A stretch of 64,000 nt of DNA, taken from positions 121,056 to 185,055 of the forward strand of contig JALFSI010000040.1 of assembly GCA_022779365.1 (NCBI GenBank), written 5' to 3'. A model generated the notes under the pieces. That model was not told the origin of the DNA. It did not search any database and saw only the letters and a program-made list of their open reading frames with translations. Positions within the stretch are counted from its first letter, which is position 1. The number at the start of each line of letters is the position of its first letter. Shown here piece after piece: positions 56,462-64,000 of the stretch. The DNA comes from CAG-170 sp022779365 (GTDB taxonomy: Bacteria > Bacillota > Clostridia > Oscillospirales > Oscillospiraceae). Made by a program: the position numbers and the translations under genes.

Positions 56462-58705
56462 ATGGATCGTTACATAGGAACGCTGTTGGATAATCGCTAT
56501 GAGATCCTGGAGCTGATCGGCTCGGGCGGCATGGCGATGGTATACAAGGCGCGATGCAACCGCCTCAACCGCCTCGTCGCCATCAAGATCCTGAAGGAAG
56601 AGCTGTTTCAGGACGAGGAGTTCCGCCGCCGCTTCCACGCGGAGTCGCAGGCGGTGGCGATGCTGTCGCACCCGAATATCGTGAGCGTTTACGATGTGTC
56701 GCACTCGGACAACATCGACTACATCGTCATGGAGCTCATCGAGGGCATCACGCTCAAGCAGTATATGGAGCAGAAGGGGCAGCTGAGTTGGCGCGAGGCG
56801 CTGCATTTTGCCACGCAGATCGCCAAGGCGCTGGAGCACGCGCACAGCCGCGGCATCATCCACCGCGACATTAAGCCCCACAACATCATGATCCTCAAGG
56901 ACGGCAGCGTGAAGGTCGCCGATTTCGGCATCGCGCAAATTTCGTCCGCGCAGAATACGCTCACGCGTGAGGCGCTGGGGTCGGTGCATTATATCTCGCC
57001 GGAGCAGGCGAAGGGCGCACACGTCGATGCACGCTCCGATCTGTACTCGCTGGGCGTTGTGATGTATGAAATGCTGGCGGGGCGTCCGCCGTTTGACGGC
57101 GACACGCCGGTGTCGGTCGCCATCCAGCACATCAACGCCACGCCCGTGGCGCTGCATATGCTCTGCCCCAGCGTTCCGGCGGGGCTGGAAAAGATCGTGA
57201 TGCGCGCGATGGAGGCGGACCTTGACGCGCGCTATCCCAGCGCGGCCGCCATGCTGGCGGATATGGAGGAGTTCCGCAAGAACCCCAACTGGAGTCCCGG
57301 CGAGCCGGTGGTCAGCCGCGCGGTGGAGTCGGACGCGCAGCGCTTGTCGGATAAAATTCTGGAGCGTTCTGCCGCCGAACGTGCCGTTGCGCGCGCGGGC
57401 GGGCGCACGGGGCTGCCGCCGGAGCAGACGCGGCGCGAAAAAAAGCGCACGCGTGTGGCGATGGTCGCAGGCACGGTGTGCATCGTGCTGGCGTTTATCG
57501 CCATCGGCGTGTTCCTGTATCAGTTTTTCCTGTCCGATCTCTTTACCCGCACGGCGGAGGACACCGTGCCGCGCCTGATTGGGCAGGTGTATGATGAGAT
57601 CGACGCGAGCGAATACCCGAACTTCACCATCGAGGTCAAGGCGTGGAGGTCCAGCGACCAGTACGCCTACGGCTATGTGATGGACCAGACGCCGGACGCC
57701 GGGCGCTCGGCGAAGGTAGGCACGAAGATCGAGCTGACCGTTTCCTCGGGCGCGGAGAGCAATCTCATGCCGAATCTGGTGAACAAATCGCTTCAGGAGG
57801 CGCAGGCGGAGCTGAACGCGCTGCCGGTGAGCGTGGTGGTGAACGTGACGTATCAGCTCAGCGATGTGTACACCGACGGCTACGTTATCGAGACTATGCC
57901 CGCCTCCGGCGCGGCGCTCACGGAGGGGCAGACCGTCACGCTGGCGGTCAGTCAGGGCAGCGCCGCAGCGCTCGTGCCCGTGCCGCCGCTGGTGGGACTG
58001 GATATTGACCAGGCGCTGGCGCTCATCGACGAGTCTGGGCTGGGGCGCGGAAGCGTCCTGACCGTGGACGACGACGCGCCGGAGGGCACGGTCACGTTCC
58101 AGAGCATCGCCGCCGACGAGCAGGTGAAAGCCGGGACGGTCATCAATCTGCAGGTCTCGCGCGGACCGAAGAATGCTGCCGCGCCGGAGATCACGCGCCA
58201 GAGCGGCGACCAGACGGCATTCGCGGGCGATTCGTTCAGCCTGTTCGTGGAGGCGAGCGCGGCGGACGACGGCACACTGACCTATGCGTGGTATCGCTCC
58301 AAAACCGGCAGCACAGACGATGGTGAGCTCCTGGTGCGCAGCGGCGACAACGCGCAGATCAGCGTGACGGAGGACACCGCCGGGACATATTATTACTACT
58401 GCAAGGTCGTCAACACCCTCGACGATTCAACGGCGTCCGCACTGTCCGACATGATCTGCGTGATCGTAGAGCCGGGCAGCACGGTGTACAGTCAGGTCAT
58501 TGAGGTGGAAGGTCCTGACGATGACGAAAAGCACAGCGTGGAGGTGTATCTCGACGGCGAGATGGCGCTCGACCCGTTTACGGTGGATATGAGCGAAGTG
58601 CCGGATGGCATCATCCGCATCGCTGTGGAGGGCGTTGGCACGCAGCAGGTGCAGGTGTATATCGACAACCGCCTGGCACTGAGTAAGACCATTCGGTTTG
58701 GGTGA
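56462..58705 (+). CDS. prkC: PASTA-domain serine/threonine kinase (PrkC/PknB type) with Ig-like C-terminal domain
   Basis: A 747-residue membrane kinase that senses muropeptides or lipid II and controls wall growth, and in spore formers germination. The kinase domain has the glycine loop GSGGMAMV (20-27), Lys42, HRD (134-136) and DFG (154-156), with a Thr/Ser-rich activation loop. One membrane helix (about 336-360) is followed by three PASTA repeats outside the cell. A further beta domain (FSLFVEASAADDGTLTYAWY) looks Ig-like, as in the Staphylococcus homologue. A last short domain ends in RLALSKTIRFG. Confidence 0.94.
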   Translation: MDRYIGTLLDNRYEILELIGSGGMAMVYKARCNRLNRLVAIKILKEELFQDEEFRRRFHAESQAVAMLSHPNIVSVYDVSHSDNIDYIVMELIEGITLKQYMEQKGQLSWREALHFATQIAKALEHAHSRGIIHRDIKPHNIMILKDGSVKVADFGIAQISSAQNTLTREALGSVHYISPEQAKGAHVDARSDLYSLGVVMYEMLAGRPPFDGDTPVSVAIQHINATPVALHMLCPSVPAGLEKIVMRAMEADLDARYPSAAAMLADMEEFRKNPNWSPGEPVVSRAVESDAQRLSDKILERSAAERAVARAGGRTGLPPEQTRREKKRTRVAMVAGTVCIVLAFIAIGVFLYQFFLSDLFTRTAEDTVPRLIGQVYDEIDASEYPNFTIEVKAWRSSDQYAYGYVMDQTPDAGRSAKVGTKIELTVSSGAESNLMPNLVNKSLQEAQAELNALPVSVVVNVTYQLSDVYTDGYVIETMPASGAALTEGQTVTLAVSQGSAAALVPVPPLVGLDIDQALALIDESGLGRGSVLTVDDDAPEGTVTFQSIAADEQVKAGTVINLQVSRGPKNAAAPEITRQSGDQTAFAGDSFSLFVEASAADDGTLTYAWYRSKTGSTDDGELLVRSGDNAQISVTEDTAGTYYYYCKVVNTLDDSTASALSDMICVIVEPGSTVYSQVIEVEGPDDDEKHSVEVYLDGEMALDPFTVDMSEVPDGIIRIAVEGVGTQQVQVYIDNRLALSKTIRFG

Positions 58706-58708
58706 AGC

Positions 58709-59584
58709 ATGGAAGAAGGACGGATCATTAAGGCGCTGAGCGGGTTTTACTACGTTCAGACGGAAAACGGCGTGGTCGAATGCCGCGCGCGGGGGCGTTT
58801 TCGCAAGGAGGGGACGTCGCCGCTCGTGGGCGACCGCGTGAGCATCGTGCGCGAGCAGGGGAAGGGGACAGTGGACACCATCCTGCCCCGGCGCAACGCG
58901 CTCATCCGACCGGCGGTCGCAAACGTGGACGTGCTGGTCGTGCTTGCCTCATGCGCCATTCCGCAGACAGAGCCGTTTCTCATTGACCGTATTTTGACCA
59001 TCGCCGCGCGGCAGGATGTGCCGTGCCTCGTGTGCGTCAACAAGGACGATCTCGCGCCCGCCGCGCCTTTGGCGGACATTTACCGCAAGGCAGGCATCCC
59101 GACGATCGTGACGAGCGCCGCGACCGGCGAAGGCATCGAGGCCCTGCGCGCGCAGATCGCGGGAAAGTTCGCCGTGTTTACGGGCAATTCCGGCGTCGGT
59201 AAGAGCAGCATCCTGAACGCGCTCGCGCCGGAGCTGGCGCTGCCGGTGGGCGAGGTGTCGCAGAAGCTCGGGCGCGGACGGCACACCACGCGGCATATCG
59301 AGCTGTTCAGCCTGCCGGGCGGGACGTATATAGCCGATACGCCGGGCTTTTCGTCGTTCGACACCGACCGCATGGACGCTATCCCGAAGGAGGAGCTGGC
59401 GCAGACGTTTGTGGAATTTTTGCCGTATCTGGGGCAATGCCAGTTCCCGGACTGTGCCCACCGCAAAGAGCCCGGCTGCGCCATCCGCGCCGCCGTGGAG
59501 CAGGGCGCGATCGGCAAAAGCCGCTACGAGAGCTATTTGAGGCTGTACGATATTGTAAAAGACCATAAACCGTGGGAAACCTAA
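58709..59584 (+). CDS. rsgA: Ribosome small-subunit GTPase RsgA
   Basis: A 291-residue circularly permuted GTPase for late 30S maturation. An N-terminal OB fold is followed by VCVNKDDL (G4), then the P-loop GNSGVGKS (159-166), then DTPGFSSFD (G3). The zinc knuckle is CQFPDCAHRKEPGC. It starts three bases after prkC and ends the operon. rpe and thiN, often next in Firmicutes, are absent. Confidence 0.95.
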   Translation: MEEGRIIKALSGFYYVQTENGVVECRARGRFRKEGTSPLVGDRVSIVREQGKGTVDTILPRRNALIRPAVANVDVLVVLASCAIPQTEPFLIDRILTIAARQDVPCLVCVNKDDLAPAAPLADIYRKAGIPTIVTSAATGEGIEALRAQIAGKFAVFTGNSGVGKSSILNALAPELALPVGEVSQKLGRGRHTTRHIELFSLPGGTYIADTPGFSSFDTDRMDAIPKEELAQTFVEFLPYLGQCQFPDCAHRKEPGCAIRAAVEQGAIGKSRYESYLRLYDIVKDHKPWET

Positions 59585-59617
59585 AGCTCCCGGCCCAAAG
59601 GGCGGGAGCTTTTTGAC
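59584..59617 (+). terminator. Terminator of the yicC-rsgA operon
   Basis: AAAGCTCCCG and CGGGAGCTTT, with inner CCC/GGG and one bulged G, are followed by TTGAC. Confidence 0.8.
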
Positions 59618-59655
59618 AGGCACGGCGCGCCGGCACGCATATACAGAGGCAAAAC

Positions 59656-59687
59656 AAAACCCGATCTGTAAAACAGGTCGGGTTTTG
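59656..59687. terminator. Second hairpin terminator between rsgA and ychF
   Basis: AAAACCCGATCTGT and ACAGGTCGGGTTTT form a 14-pair stem with one G-T wobble. T-runs lie on both strands, so it can serve ychF as well. Confidence 0.75.
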
Positions 59688-59692
59688 AAGCC

Positions 59693-59848
59693 TTTATACT
59701 AGAATCTGTTAAAAAGCTTGAAGAGCTTTTTATAGCGCCAACGGCGCGTCAGATTCTGCATGAGACGGCGCAGCGTGGATTCGCACGATGCGAGTGTGCG
59801 TAGCACACGGGATTCTTGATTAAATATTTTAATCAAGAATCAGTATTA
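59693..59848 (-). repeat. 156-bp structured repeat element, copy 2
   Basis: On the minus strand it matches copy 1 base for base except three substitutions. It again begins with the TAA stop of the upstream gene (ychF) and runs in that gene's direction. One substitution (G to T in the first loop) extends the first hairpin to a perfect 14-bp stem, GATTCTTGATTAAA with TTTAATCAAGAATC. The other hairpins are unchanged. Confidence 0.9.
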
Positions 59849-60943
59849 GACGTTGAACAGGAAGTTCACCACGTCGCCGTCGTGCATGACGTATTCCTTG
59901 CCCTCGCTGCGCAGCAGACCCTTTGCCTTGGCGTTTGCCAGCGTGCCGCAGGCTTTGAGATCGTCAAAGGCGATGACCTCCGCGCGGATGAAGCCGCGCT
60001 CAAAGTCGGAGTGGATCTTGCCCGCCGCCTGCGGGGCTTTTGTGCCCTTTTTGATCGTCCAGGCGCGGCATTCGTCGCTGCCCGCGGTGAGGAACGAGAT
60101 GAGCCCAAGCAGCGCGTAGCTGCGCTGGATGAGGTTGTCGAGCCCGGATGTTTTCAGTCCAAGCTCTTCCATAAACATCGCCTTTTCGTCCGGGTCGTCC
60201 AGCTCGGCGATGTCGGCTTCCAGCTTGGCGCAGATGGGCAGCAGCTCGCTGCCCTCGCTCTCGGCGAGCTTGGCGACCTGCGCAAAATAGGGGTTGCCGG
60301 TCGGGTCGCCGACGTCGGATTCCGAGAGGTTCGCGGCGTAGATCGTCTTTTTGAGCGTGAGCAGGTCGCTCGACGCTACCAGCTCCGCCTCAGCCTCCAG
60401 CCCGTCCCAGGTGCGGGCGAGATTGCCGTCGTTCATATACGCGCGCAGGGCGGAAAAAACCTCCGCCTCGTGGTTAAAGCGCTTGTCGCCGCCCTTTGCC
60501 ATCTTCTGCGCCTTGTCGATGCGGCGGTCGATCATTTCAAGGTCTGCCATGATGAGCTCGGTGTTGATGATGTCAATGTCGCGCAGCGGATCGGTCGAGC
60601 CCTCCACATGGGTGACGTTCGCGTCGTCAAAGCAGCGCACGACGTGCACGATGGCGTCGCACCCGCGGATGTTGGCGAGGAACTTGTTGCCCAGACCCTC
60701 GCCCTTGGACGCACCCTTGACAAGACCCGCAATATCGACAAATTCGATGACGGCGGGGGTGAATTTTTTCGGCTGATGCTGGTCGCGCAGCCACTCCAGC
60801 CGCGCGTCCGGCACGCTCACCACGCCCACGTTCGGGTCAATGGTGCAGAACGCATAGTTGTCAGCGGCAACGCCCGCGTTGGTGATGGCGTTAAACAGCG
60901 TGGACTTTCCGACATTTGGAAGTCCGACAATGCCTAATTTCAT
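59846..60943 (-). CDS. ychF: Redox-regulated ATPase YchF (Obg-like)
   Basis: A 365-residue P-loop ATPase of the Obg family that binds ribosomes and affects stress responses. It has GLPNVGKST (7-15), DIAGLVKGASKGEGLGNKFL (G3 region) and NLSESD in place of NKxD (the change that favours ATP). A C-terminal TGS domain ends VMHDGDVVNFLFNV. The start lacks a clear ribosome site: upstream sequence is A/T-rich (GGATAGGTATAAACAATT). The conjugative element begins within about 50 bases of the start codon. Confidence 0.95.
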   Translation of the reverse strand: MKLGIVGLPNVGKSTLFNAITNAGVAADNYAFCTIDPNVGVVSVPDARLEWLRDQHQPKKFTPAVIEFVDIAGLVKGASKGEGLGNKFLANIRGCDAIVHVVRCFDDANVTHVEGSTDPLRDIDIINTELIMADLEMIDRRIDKAQKMAKGGDKRFNHEAEVFSALRAYMNDGNLARTWDGLEAEAELVASSDLLTLKKTIYAANLSESDVGDPTGNPYFAQVAKLAESEGSELLPICAKLEADIAELDDPDEKAMFMEELGLKTSGLDNLIQRSYALLGLISFLTAGSDECRAWTIKKGTKAPQAAGKIHSDFERGFIRAEVIAFDDLKACGTLANAKAKGLLRSEGKEYVMHDGDVVNFLFNV

Positions 60944-60960
60944 AATTGTTTATACCTATC

Positions 60961-60989
60961 CGAAAAGCCTTGATTTATAAGGCTTTTCG
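60961..60989. terminator. Hairpin between int and ychF
   Basis: CGAAAAGCCTT and AAGGCTTTTCG form a perfect 11-bp stem with loop GATTTAT. It may terminate the integrase transcript before ychF, although the T-run is short. It also lies where the element end should be. Confidence 0.55.
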
Positions 60990-60996
60990 CCTTTCC

Positions 60997-62217
60997 TTAA
61001 ATTTCTTGTACGCCCTTTTTACGCCCTTTTTTTGAAACTGGCGGCGTAGCCTGTTGAAATTGGCGTATGGCGTTTACCAGTGATTCGTCCGTAACATGAA
61101 CATATCTGTCCATTGTTGTTTTAATACTTGCGTGTCCTAAAAGCTGTTGCAGCACTTTAGGCTGTACGCCGCGCTCAATGGCGCGTGTAGCATAAGTATG
61201 TCGCAAGGCGTGCATACAAAAGCGTTTAATACCTGCTTCATCACACAATTTGTATAAGTGTGTGTCATAGGAACTGTTTTTTGCGGGTTCTCCTGTTCTC
61301 CAGTTGACAAAAACCAAATCTCGCATAACAAGGCATTTATTTTCGCCTGTCCTGCTGTCGATATACTCTAAAACCTGTGACAATGTTTCAGACTGTTTTC
61401 GTTGGTCTTTTTCATCATAGCAGCTTTTGAGAATGGAATATGCCTTATCTGTGAGAGGAATGGTACGATAACTTTTCTGCGTCTTAGGTGGTCCCGCACG
61501 CCAATATCCCTGGCTGTGTCGATACTCTAAACTTTTGTTTACTGTCAATGTCCGCTTTTTCCAATCAATAGCGTCCCAAGTCAGACCAATCAATTCAGCC
61601 GTTCTCAATCCTGTTTCCAGTAACAAGGCGTACTGCCTGTAATTATGAGAGCGTTCCGCTGCTTCCAAGAACTTCTCCTGTTCCTCAACGGTTAAGTATT
61701 TAATATCATCTACCGCACGAACGGGTTTTGTGTAGCGGACACCATTCATCGGGTGCTTTGCGATAATATCATTCATAACTGCTGATTTCAGCATGGTTCC
61801 CATTGTGATATAAGCCTGTCGAATGGTCGAGCCTGCGTAGGTAGTTTCCATTCGGTTCAGAACAGCTTTACAGTGCATGGGTTTTACATCAGCTATGCAC
61901 ATGGCACCTATTACGGGTTGGATATTCCATTTGTAACGCTCTTTATAATTTCTTATGGTATTCGGAGCAAGGTCACAAACGATATTCTCAATCCAGTAAG
62001 TAAACCACTTGTCTACCGTCATATCGGGAGAAGTGACGATAAGGTTATGCCGTTCCTCATATCTTGCGTCAGCAAGCCAGTTTTTCGCTTCCGGCAATGT
62101 TTCAAAATATTTCTCTTTGCGTTTGCCGTCTTTTGCGTAGTATCTTGCGGAGAATAAACCGTCCTTTCTTTGGTAAATGCCTTTGCCGCACTCTTTACCT
62201 TTAAGATTTTTTCCCAT
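60997..62217 (-). CDS. int: Tyrosine-family integrase of the conjugative element
   Basis: A 406-residue site-specific recombinase that excises and inserts the element. An N-terminal arm-binding domain (KGIYQRKDGLFSARYYAKDGKRK) and a SAM-like core-binding domain precede the catalytic domain. Visible active-site residues are the Arg in LLETGLRTAELIG, His336 and Arg339 (HALRHTY), His362 (LGHASI) and the nucleophile Tyr372 (DRYVHV). It resembles Tn916/Tn1549-type integrases. Its codons are clearly more A/T-rich than those of the neighbouring chromosome. xis lies upstream on the same strand. Confidence 0.93.
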   Translation of the reverse strand: MGKNLKGKECGKGIYQRKDGLFSARYYAKDGKRKEKYFETLPEAKNWLADARYEERHNLIVTSPDMTVDKWFTYWIENIVCDLAPNTIRNYKERYKWNIQPVIGAMCIADVKPMHCKAVLNRMETTYAGSTIRQAYITMGTMLKSAVMNDIIAKHPMNGVRYTKPVRAVDDIKYLTVEEQEKFLEAAERSHNYRQYALLLETGLRTAELIGLTWDAIDWKKRTLTVNKSLEYRHSQGYWRAGPPKTQKSYRTIPLTDKAYSILKSCYDEKDQRKQSETLSQVLEYIDSRTGENKCLVMRDLVFVNWRTGEPAKNSSYDTHLYKLCDEAGIKRFCMHALRHTYATRAIERGVQPKVLQQLLGHASIKTTMDRYVHVTDESLVNAIRQFQQATPPVSKKGRKKGVQEI

Positions 62218-62324
62218 ATATCGGACTCCTTTCGTATCTCAAAAGAGAGTCCAATGCAAGCATATATTATAGCATAAAGACTCTGTTTTTTCAATCTCAA
62301 TAACAAGAATTGTCGATTAGATAT

Positions 62325-62585
62325 TCATATTGTCAGCTCACGCCGGATATATTCTTCAAATTCACGACGTTTGACTAATTTTCTTGTCCCCACATATAGT
62401 ACAAATGGACAATTAGGTTGCTTTAGCATGGTGTCAATCTTGTTAATTCCAATATTGCTATATTCGGCAGCTTCTTTTATGGTCAATGTCAGTTTAAGAT
62501 GTATCGGTACTCTTTGTTCGCTGCCAGTTGTAACTGCTCCTTTAGTGCCTATCGCACAAGGGGCGTTCATTTTTTCTTCATTCAT
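62325..62585 (-). CDS. xis: Excisionase (Tn916 Xis-like)
   Basis: An 86-residue DNA-bending protein that directs the integrase toward excision. The core LTLTIKEAAEYSNIGINKIDTMLKQPNCPFVLYVGTRKL in outline (winged-helix MerR-like) matches Tn916-type Xis, which reads YTLTIEEASKYFRIGENKL. It ends KRREFEEYIRREL. The inner ATG (MNEEKMNAPC) is chosen because AAGGGGA precedes it. A longer in-frame start exists without a ribosome site. Confidence 0.85.
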   Translation of the reverse strand: MNEEKMNAPCAIGTKGAVTTGSEQRVPIHLKLTLTIKEAAEYSNIGINKIDTMLKQPNCPFVLYVGTRKLVKRREFEEYIRRELTI

Positions 62586-62639
62586 AAGAACATTTCCCCT
62601 TTCAATGGTTGAAACAATTAAAAACATCAGTAAAGTGGG

Positions 62640-63013
62640 CTATCGTCAGACGGTCGATTAGCTTCTCAACCTCACGGGAATTGCACCCCTGCGCGGTTCT
62701 CGCGCAGCCCTATCCATTGCCTGCGACGCTTTTAACGCTCGGACTGTGGCTATAAGGGAGTATCATTATGTATTTTGCGCGTCGTCGCCGACAGGCTGCT
62801 ATACCTGTTTTCCGGCGTCGGTGTTGGTCGCTCGTCTATCAAGCGGGAAAATCCCGCTATAATAGGGTCATGGCGCACCCGCCGCATGGCTCGGCGCAAA
62901 AGGAACGTATCTGATTTGCCCTATGCTGCGTCGCCGTTATCTTGCGCCGCTTTCTTTTTCAAGGTACAAAAGACAGAAATATGCAAAGAGGAAAGGGGAG
63001 GAACACTTTGCGT
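62640..63013. other. Non-coding gap between xis and the Orf8-like gene
   Basis: I see no convincing gene in this 370-base stretch. It holds a CTGCGCG/CGCGCAG hairpin with a 5-base loop (62689-62707) beside TGCAATTCCCGTGAGG on the minus strand. It also holds a GCGGGA-AAA-TCCCGC hairpin (62843-62857) directly followed by TATAAT on the plus strand. It is more GC-rich than the genes around it. It could be a leader or small RNA controlling xis-int. Confidence 0.4.
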
Positions 63014-63265
63014 TTATTTCTCTGTCTTAAAGGATAGGACAGCCCGCATGAGCTTTGCTTGCAGCCGTTCCCGCAAGTCCTCGTCTATGCCGTAATAGGT
63101 GTTGCCGCTTTCGTCGCGGAGCTTTCTCATAGACAGATGGGCTATGTAGCTTTGGTAATGCTGCACCACAATTTTCATGGCGTCGGGGTCGCCCTTTGTC
63201 GCGGCTAGAATGACCGGGTAGGGTAACAAGCCGCGCTCATTGTCATTACAATTCGTTCCATTCAT
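63014..63265 (-). CDS. Helix-turn-helix regulator, Tn916 Orf8-like
   Basis: An 83-residue protein. The segment LPYPVILAATKGDPDAMKIVVQHYQSYI is the region-1.2-like helix-turn-helix found in Orf8 of Tn916 and related elements, where it acts with Orf7 to drive transfer-gene expression. DLRERLQAKLMRAVLSFK ends it. It overlaps the end of the sigma-like gene by 20 bases, so the two are co-expressed. Confidence 0.85.
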   Translation of the reverse strand: MNGTNCNDNERGLLPYPVILAATKGDPDAMKIVVQHYQSYIAHLSMRKLRDESGNTYYGIDEDLRERLQAKLMRAVLSFKTEK

Positions 63266-63686
63266 CAGCGCGTTCCTCCAAATATCGTTTTAGCAGGTCA
63301 AAAGAGCTTGACCGTCTATACTGTACTGTGCTGCGGGGTACTTTCATAAGCTCCGCGATTTCAGTGTCGGTCATGCTGAAAAAGTAGTACAGTAAAACGG
63401 CTTGCCGCTTTTCTTCCGGCAGGGAGCGCATTGCTTCGGCAAGCAGCTTCGCCGTAATCTTCAAACCGCCTGCACAAAAAGCGTCCTCGTCCTCATTGAC
63501 AAAATATCTGTCAACGGTATAAAGCTGCTTTTCCTCATGCGGGGCAAGGTCTGAAAAGTTGACTTCGTGCTTTTGCCGACTTCTGCTTTCCCGGCAGGCG
63601 TCAATCAGTTCGTTGCGTAGCGTGCGTTTGCAGTACGCATTAAACTCACATCTTGTCTGCCATTCCAACCGATTAGGGTAATCCAT
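63246..63686 (-). CDS. Sigma-70-family regulator, Tn916 Orf7-like
   Basis: A 146-residue protein with a sigma region-4 domain (LAEAMRSLPEEKRQAVLLYYFFSMTDTEIAELMKVPRSTVQYRRSSSFDLLKRYL in outline), matching Orf7 regulators of Tn916-type elements. These activate excision and transfer operons. GGGGGTGAG precedes the ATG. A strong minus-strand terminator lies 125 bases upstream, so expression starts in the gap between. Confidence 0.88.
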   Translation of the reverse strand: MDYPNRLEWQTRCEFNAYCKRTLRNELIDACRESRSRQKHEVNFSDLAPHEEKQLYTVDRYFVNEDEDAFCAGGLKITAKLLAEAMRSLPEEKRQAVLLYYFFSMTDTEIAELMKVPRSTVQYRRSSSFDLLKRYLEERADEWNEL

Positions 63687-63811
63687 GTTCTCACCCCCTT
63701 TCGTCCCGGGGGCGGGTTATTTATCCCCTTTCGGCTGCCTTCCACGGACGCACCGCAGATTTGCCAAACGGAATAGAAAAGTTTTTCAAAAAAGTTTTGA
63801 AAAACACAAAA

Positions 63812-63842
63812 TGCGCCCGTCCGCAAGACGCGGACGGGCGCA
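63812..63842 (-). terminator. Terminator of the next gene upstream in the element
   Basis: TGCGCCCGTCCGC and GCGGACGGGCGCA form a perfect 13-bp stem. On the minus strand it runs into TTTTGTGTTTTTC. It would end a transcript coming from beyond the right edge. The stretch from here to the sigma-like gene shows no gene. Confidence 0.75.
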
Positions 63843-63861
63843 AAGGAAATGTATGCAGTAT

Positions 63862-64000
63862 TTAGGTGATTTGACAGTTCATATTCGTAGCCGGAATACC
63901 CCGACGGCGGGTGATAGCTTTTTTTGACCGTAGATTATTCGGTGGGTTAGTGTAAATAAAAATGGACACGACGCTACCTCCATAGATACCGCCGTATCCT
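63862..64000 (-). CDS. Possible 3' end of a gene entering from the right edge
   Basis: On the minus strand 46 codons are open to the edge, reading GYGGIYGGSVVSIFIYTNPP and ending NMNCQIT before a TAA. The terminator just downstream fits a gene end. There is no recognisable domain and the stretch is too short for a confident call; chance is possible. Confidence 0.25.
   Translation of the reverse strand, partial: GYGGIYGGSVVSIFIYTNPPNNLRSKKAITRRRGIPATNMNCQIT

Larger units (their letters stand above)
60950..64000. mobile_element. One end of a Tn916/Tn1549-type integrative conjugative element (continues past the window)
   Basis: Base composition drops sharply right of ychF. The genes int, xis, an Orf8-like and an Orf7-like regulator follow in the order seen at the integrase end of Tn916-family elements. 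Transfer, replication and cargo genes are not in the window. The exact left end was not resolved. It must lie between the integrase stop and the ychF start. Confidence 0.85.

Noticed and set aside
62775..63095. Plus-strand open frame in the conjugative element
   Set aside because: It overlaps the Orf8-like gene on the other strand, has no good ribosome site and a low-complexity basic composition.

Overview
The window is about 61 kb of GC-rich bacterial chromosome followed by about 3 kb of lower-GC mobile DNA on the right. The organism looks like a spore-forming Gram-positive of class Clostridia, probably family Oscillospiraceae. The evidence is a spoIIID regulator, an alpha/beta small acid-soluble spore protein, Gram-positive-type DNA polymerase III (PolC), the Firmicutes order yicC-remA-gmk-rpoZ-priA-def-fmt-rsmB-rlmN-prpC-prkC-rsgA, a cdaA-cdaR pair, DUF3793/flavodoxin and DUF3343/cysteine-desulfurase pairs, and a two-carboxylate Na+-type c-subunit. 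The family-level placement is inference. No rRNA, tRNA or CRISPR array was seen.

Layout. 1-2.6 kb: the 3' end of a GH32 fructosidase, a Gfo/Idh/MocA oxidoreductase, and a YitT membrane protein gene broken by an in-frame TAG. 2.8-7 kb: spoIIID, then serC-serA (serine synthesis) and gdhA (ammonia assimilation). 7-9.4 kb: an orphan solute-binding lipoprotein, a LOG-family protein and a small cysteine-rich protein. 9.5-16.6 kb: a complete F-type ATP synthase operon (atpZ, atpI, atpBEFHAGDC). 17-22.7 kb: an ABC importer of unknown substrate with a DUF3798 lipoprotein, a fused ATPase, two permeases and a small membrane-anchored protein. 22.8-29 kb: a hypothetical gene, a CBS-domain pyrophosphatase, a YesL-like protein, a SASP, an AraC regulator, DUF3793 and a flavodoxin. 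29-31 kb: glnS. 31-41.7 kb: the pyrH-frr-uppS-cdsA-dxr-rseP-ispG-polC operon. 41.7-43.8 kb: an NhaC-family transporter behind a lysine riboswitch. 43.8-45.2 kb: DUF3343 plus a cysteine desulfurase-like enzyme. 45.3-47.4 kb: cdaA-cdaR (c-di-AMP synthesis). 47.4-59.6 kb: the yicC-to-rsgA operon. 59.8-60.9 kb: ychF. From about 60.95 kb to the end: one end of a Tn916/Tn1549-type integrative conjugative element (integrase, excisionase, Orf8- and Orf7-like regulators), inserted just upstream of the ychF start codon.

The most unusual items are these. A 156-bp repeat, 153/156 identical between two copies 31 kb apart, starts exactly at the TAA stop codon of the preceding gene in both places and can fold into several hairpins. 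The lysine riboswitch controls an NhaC-type transporter that carries two extracytoplasmic CxxCxGxG motifs. The ATP synthase rotor has a two-glutamate ion site. The conjugative element has replaced the upstream region of ychF. Shorter GGGGTAGAACCC repeats sit at 8.45 and 22.7 kb. Promoters were located by eye from -35/-10 matches and are predictions.
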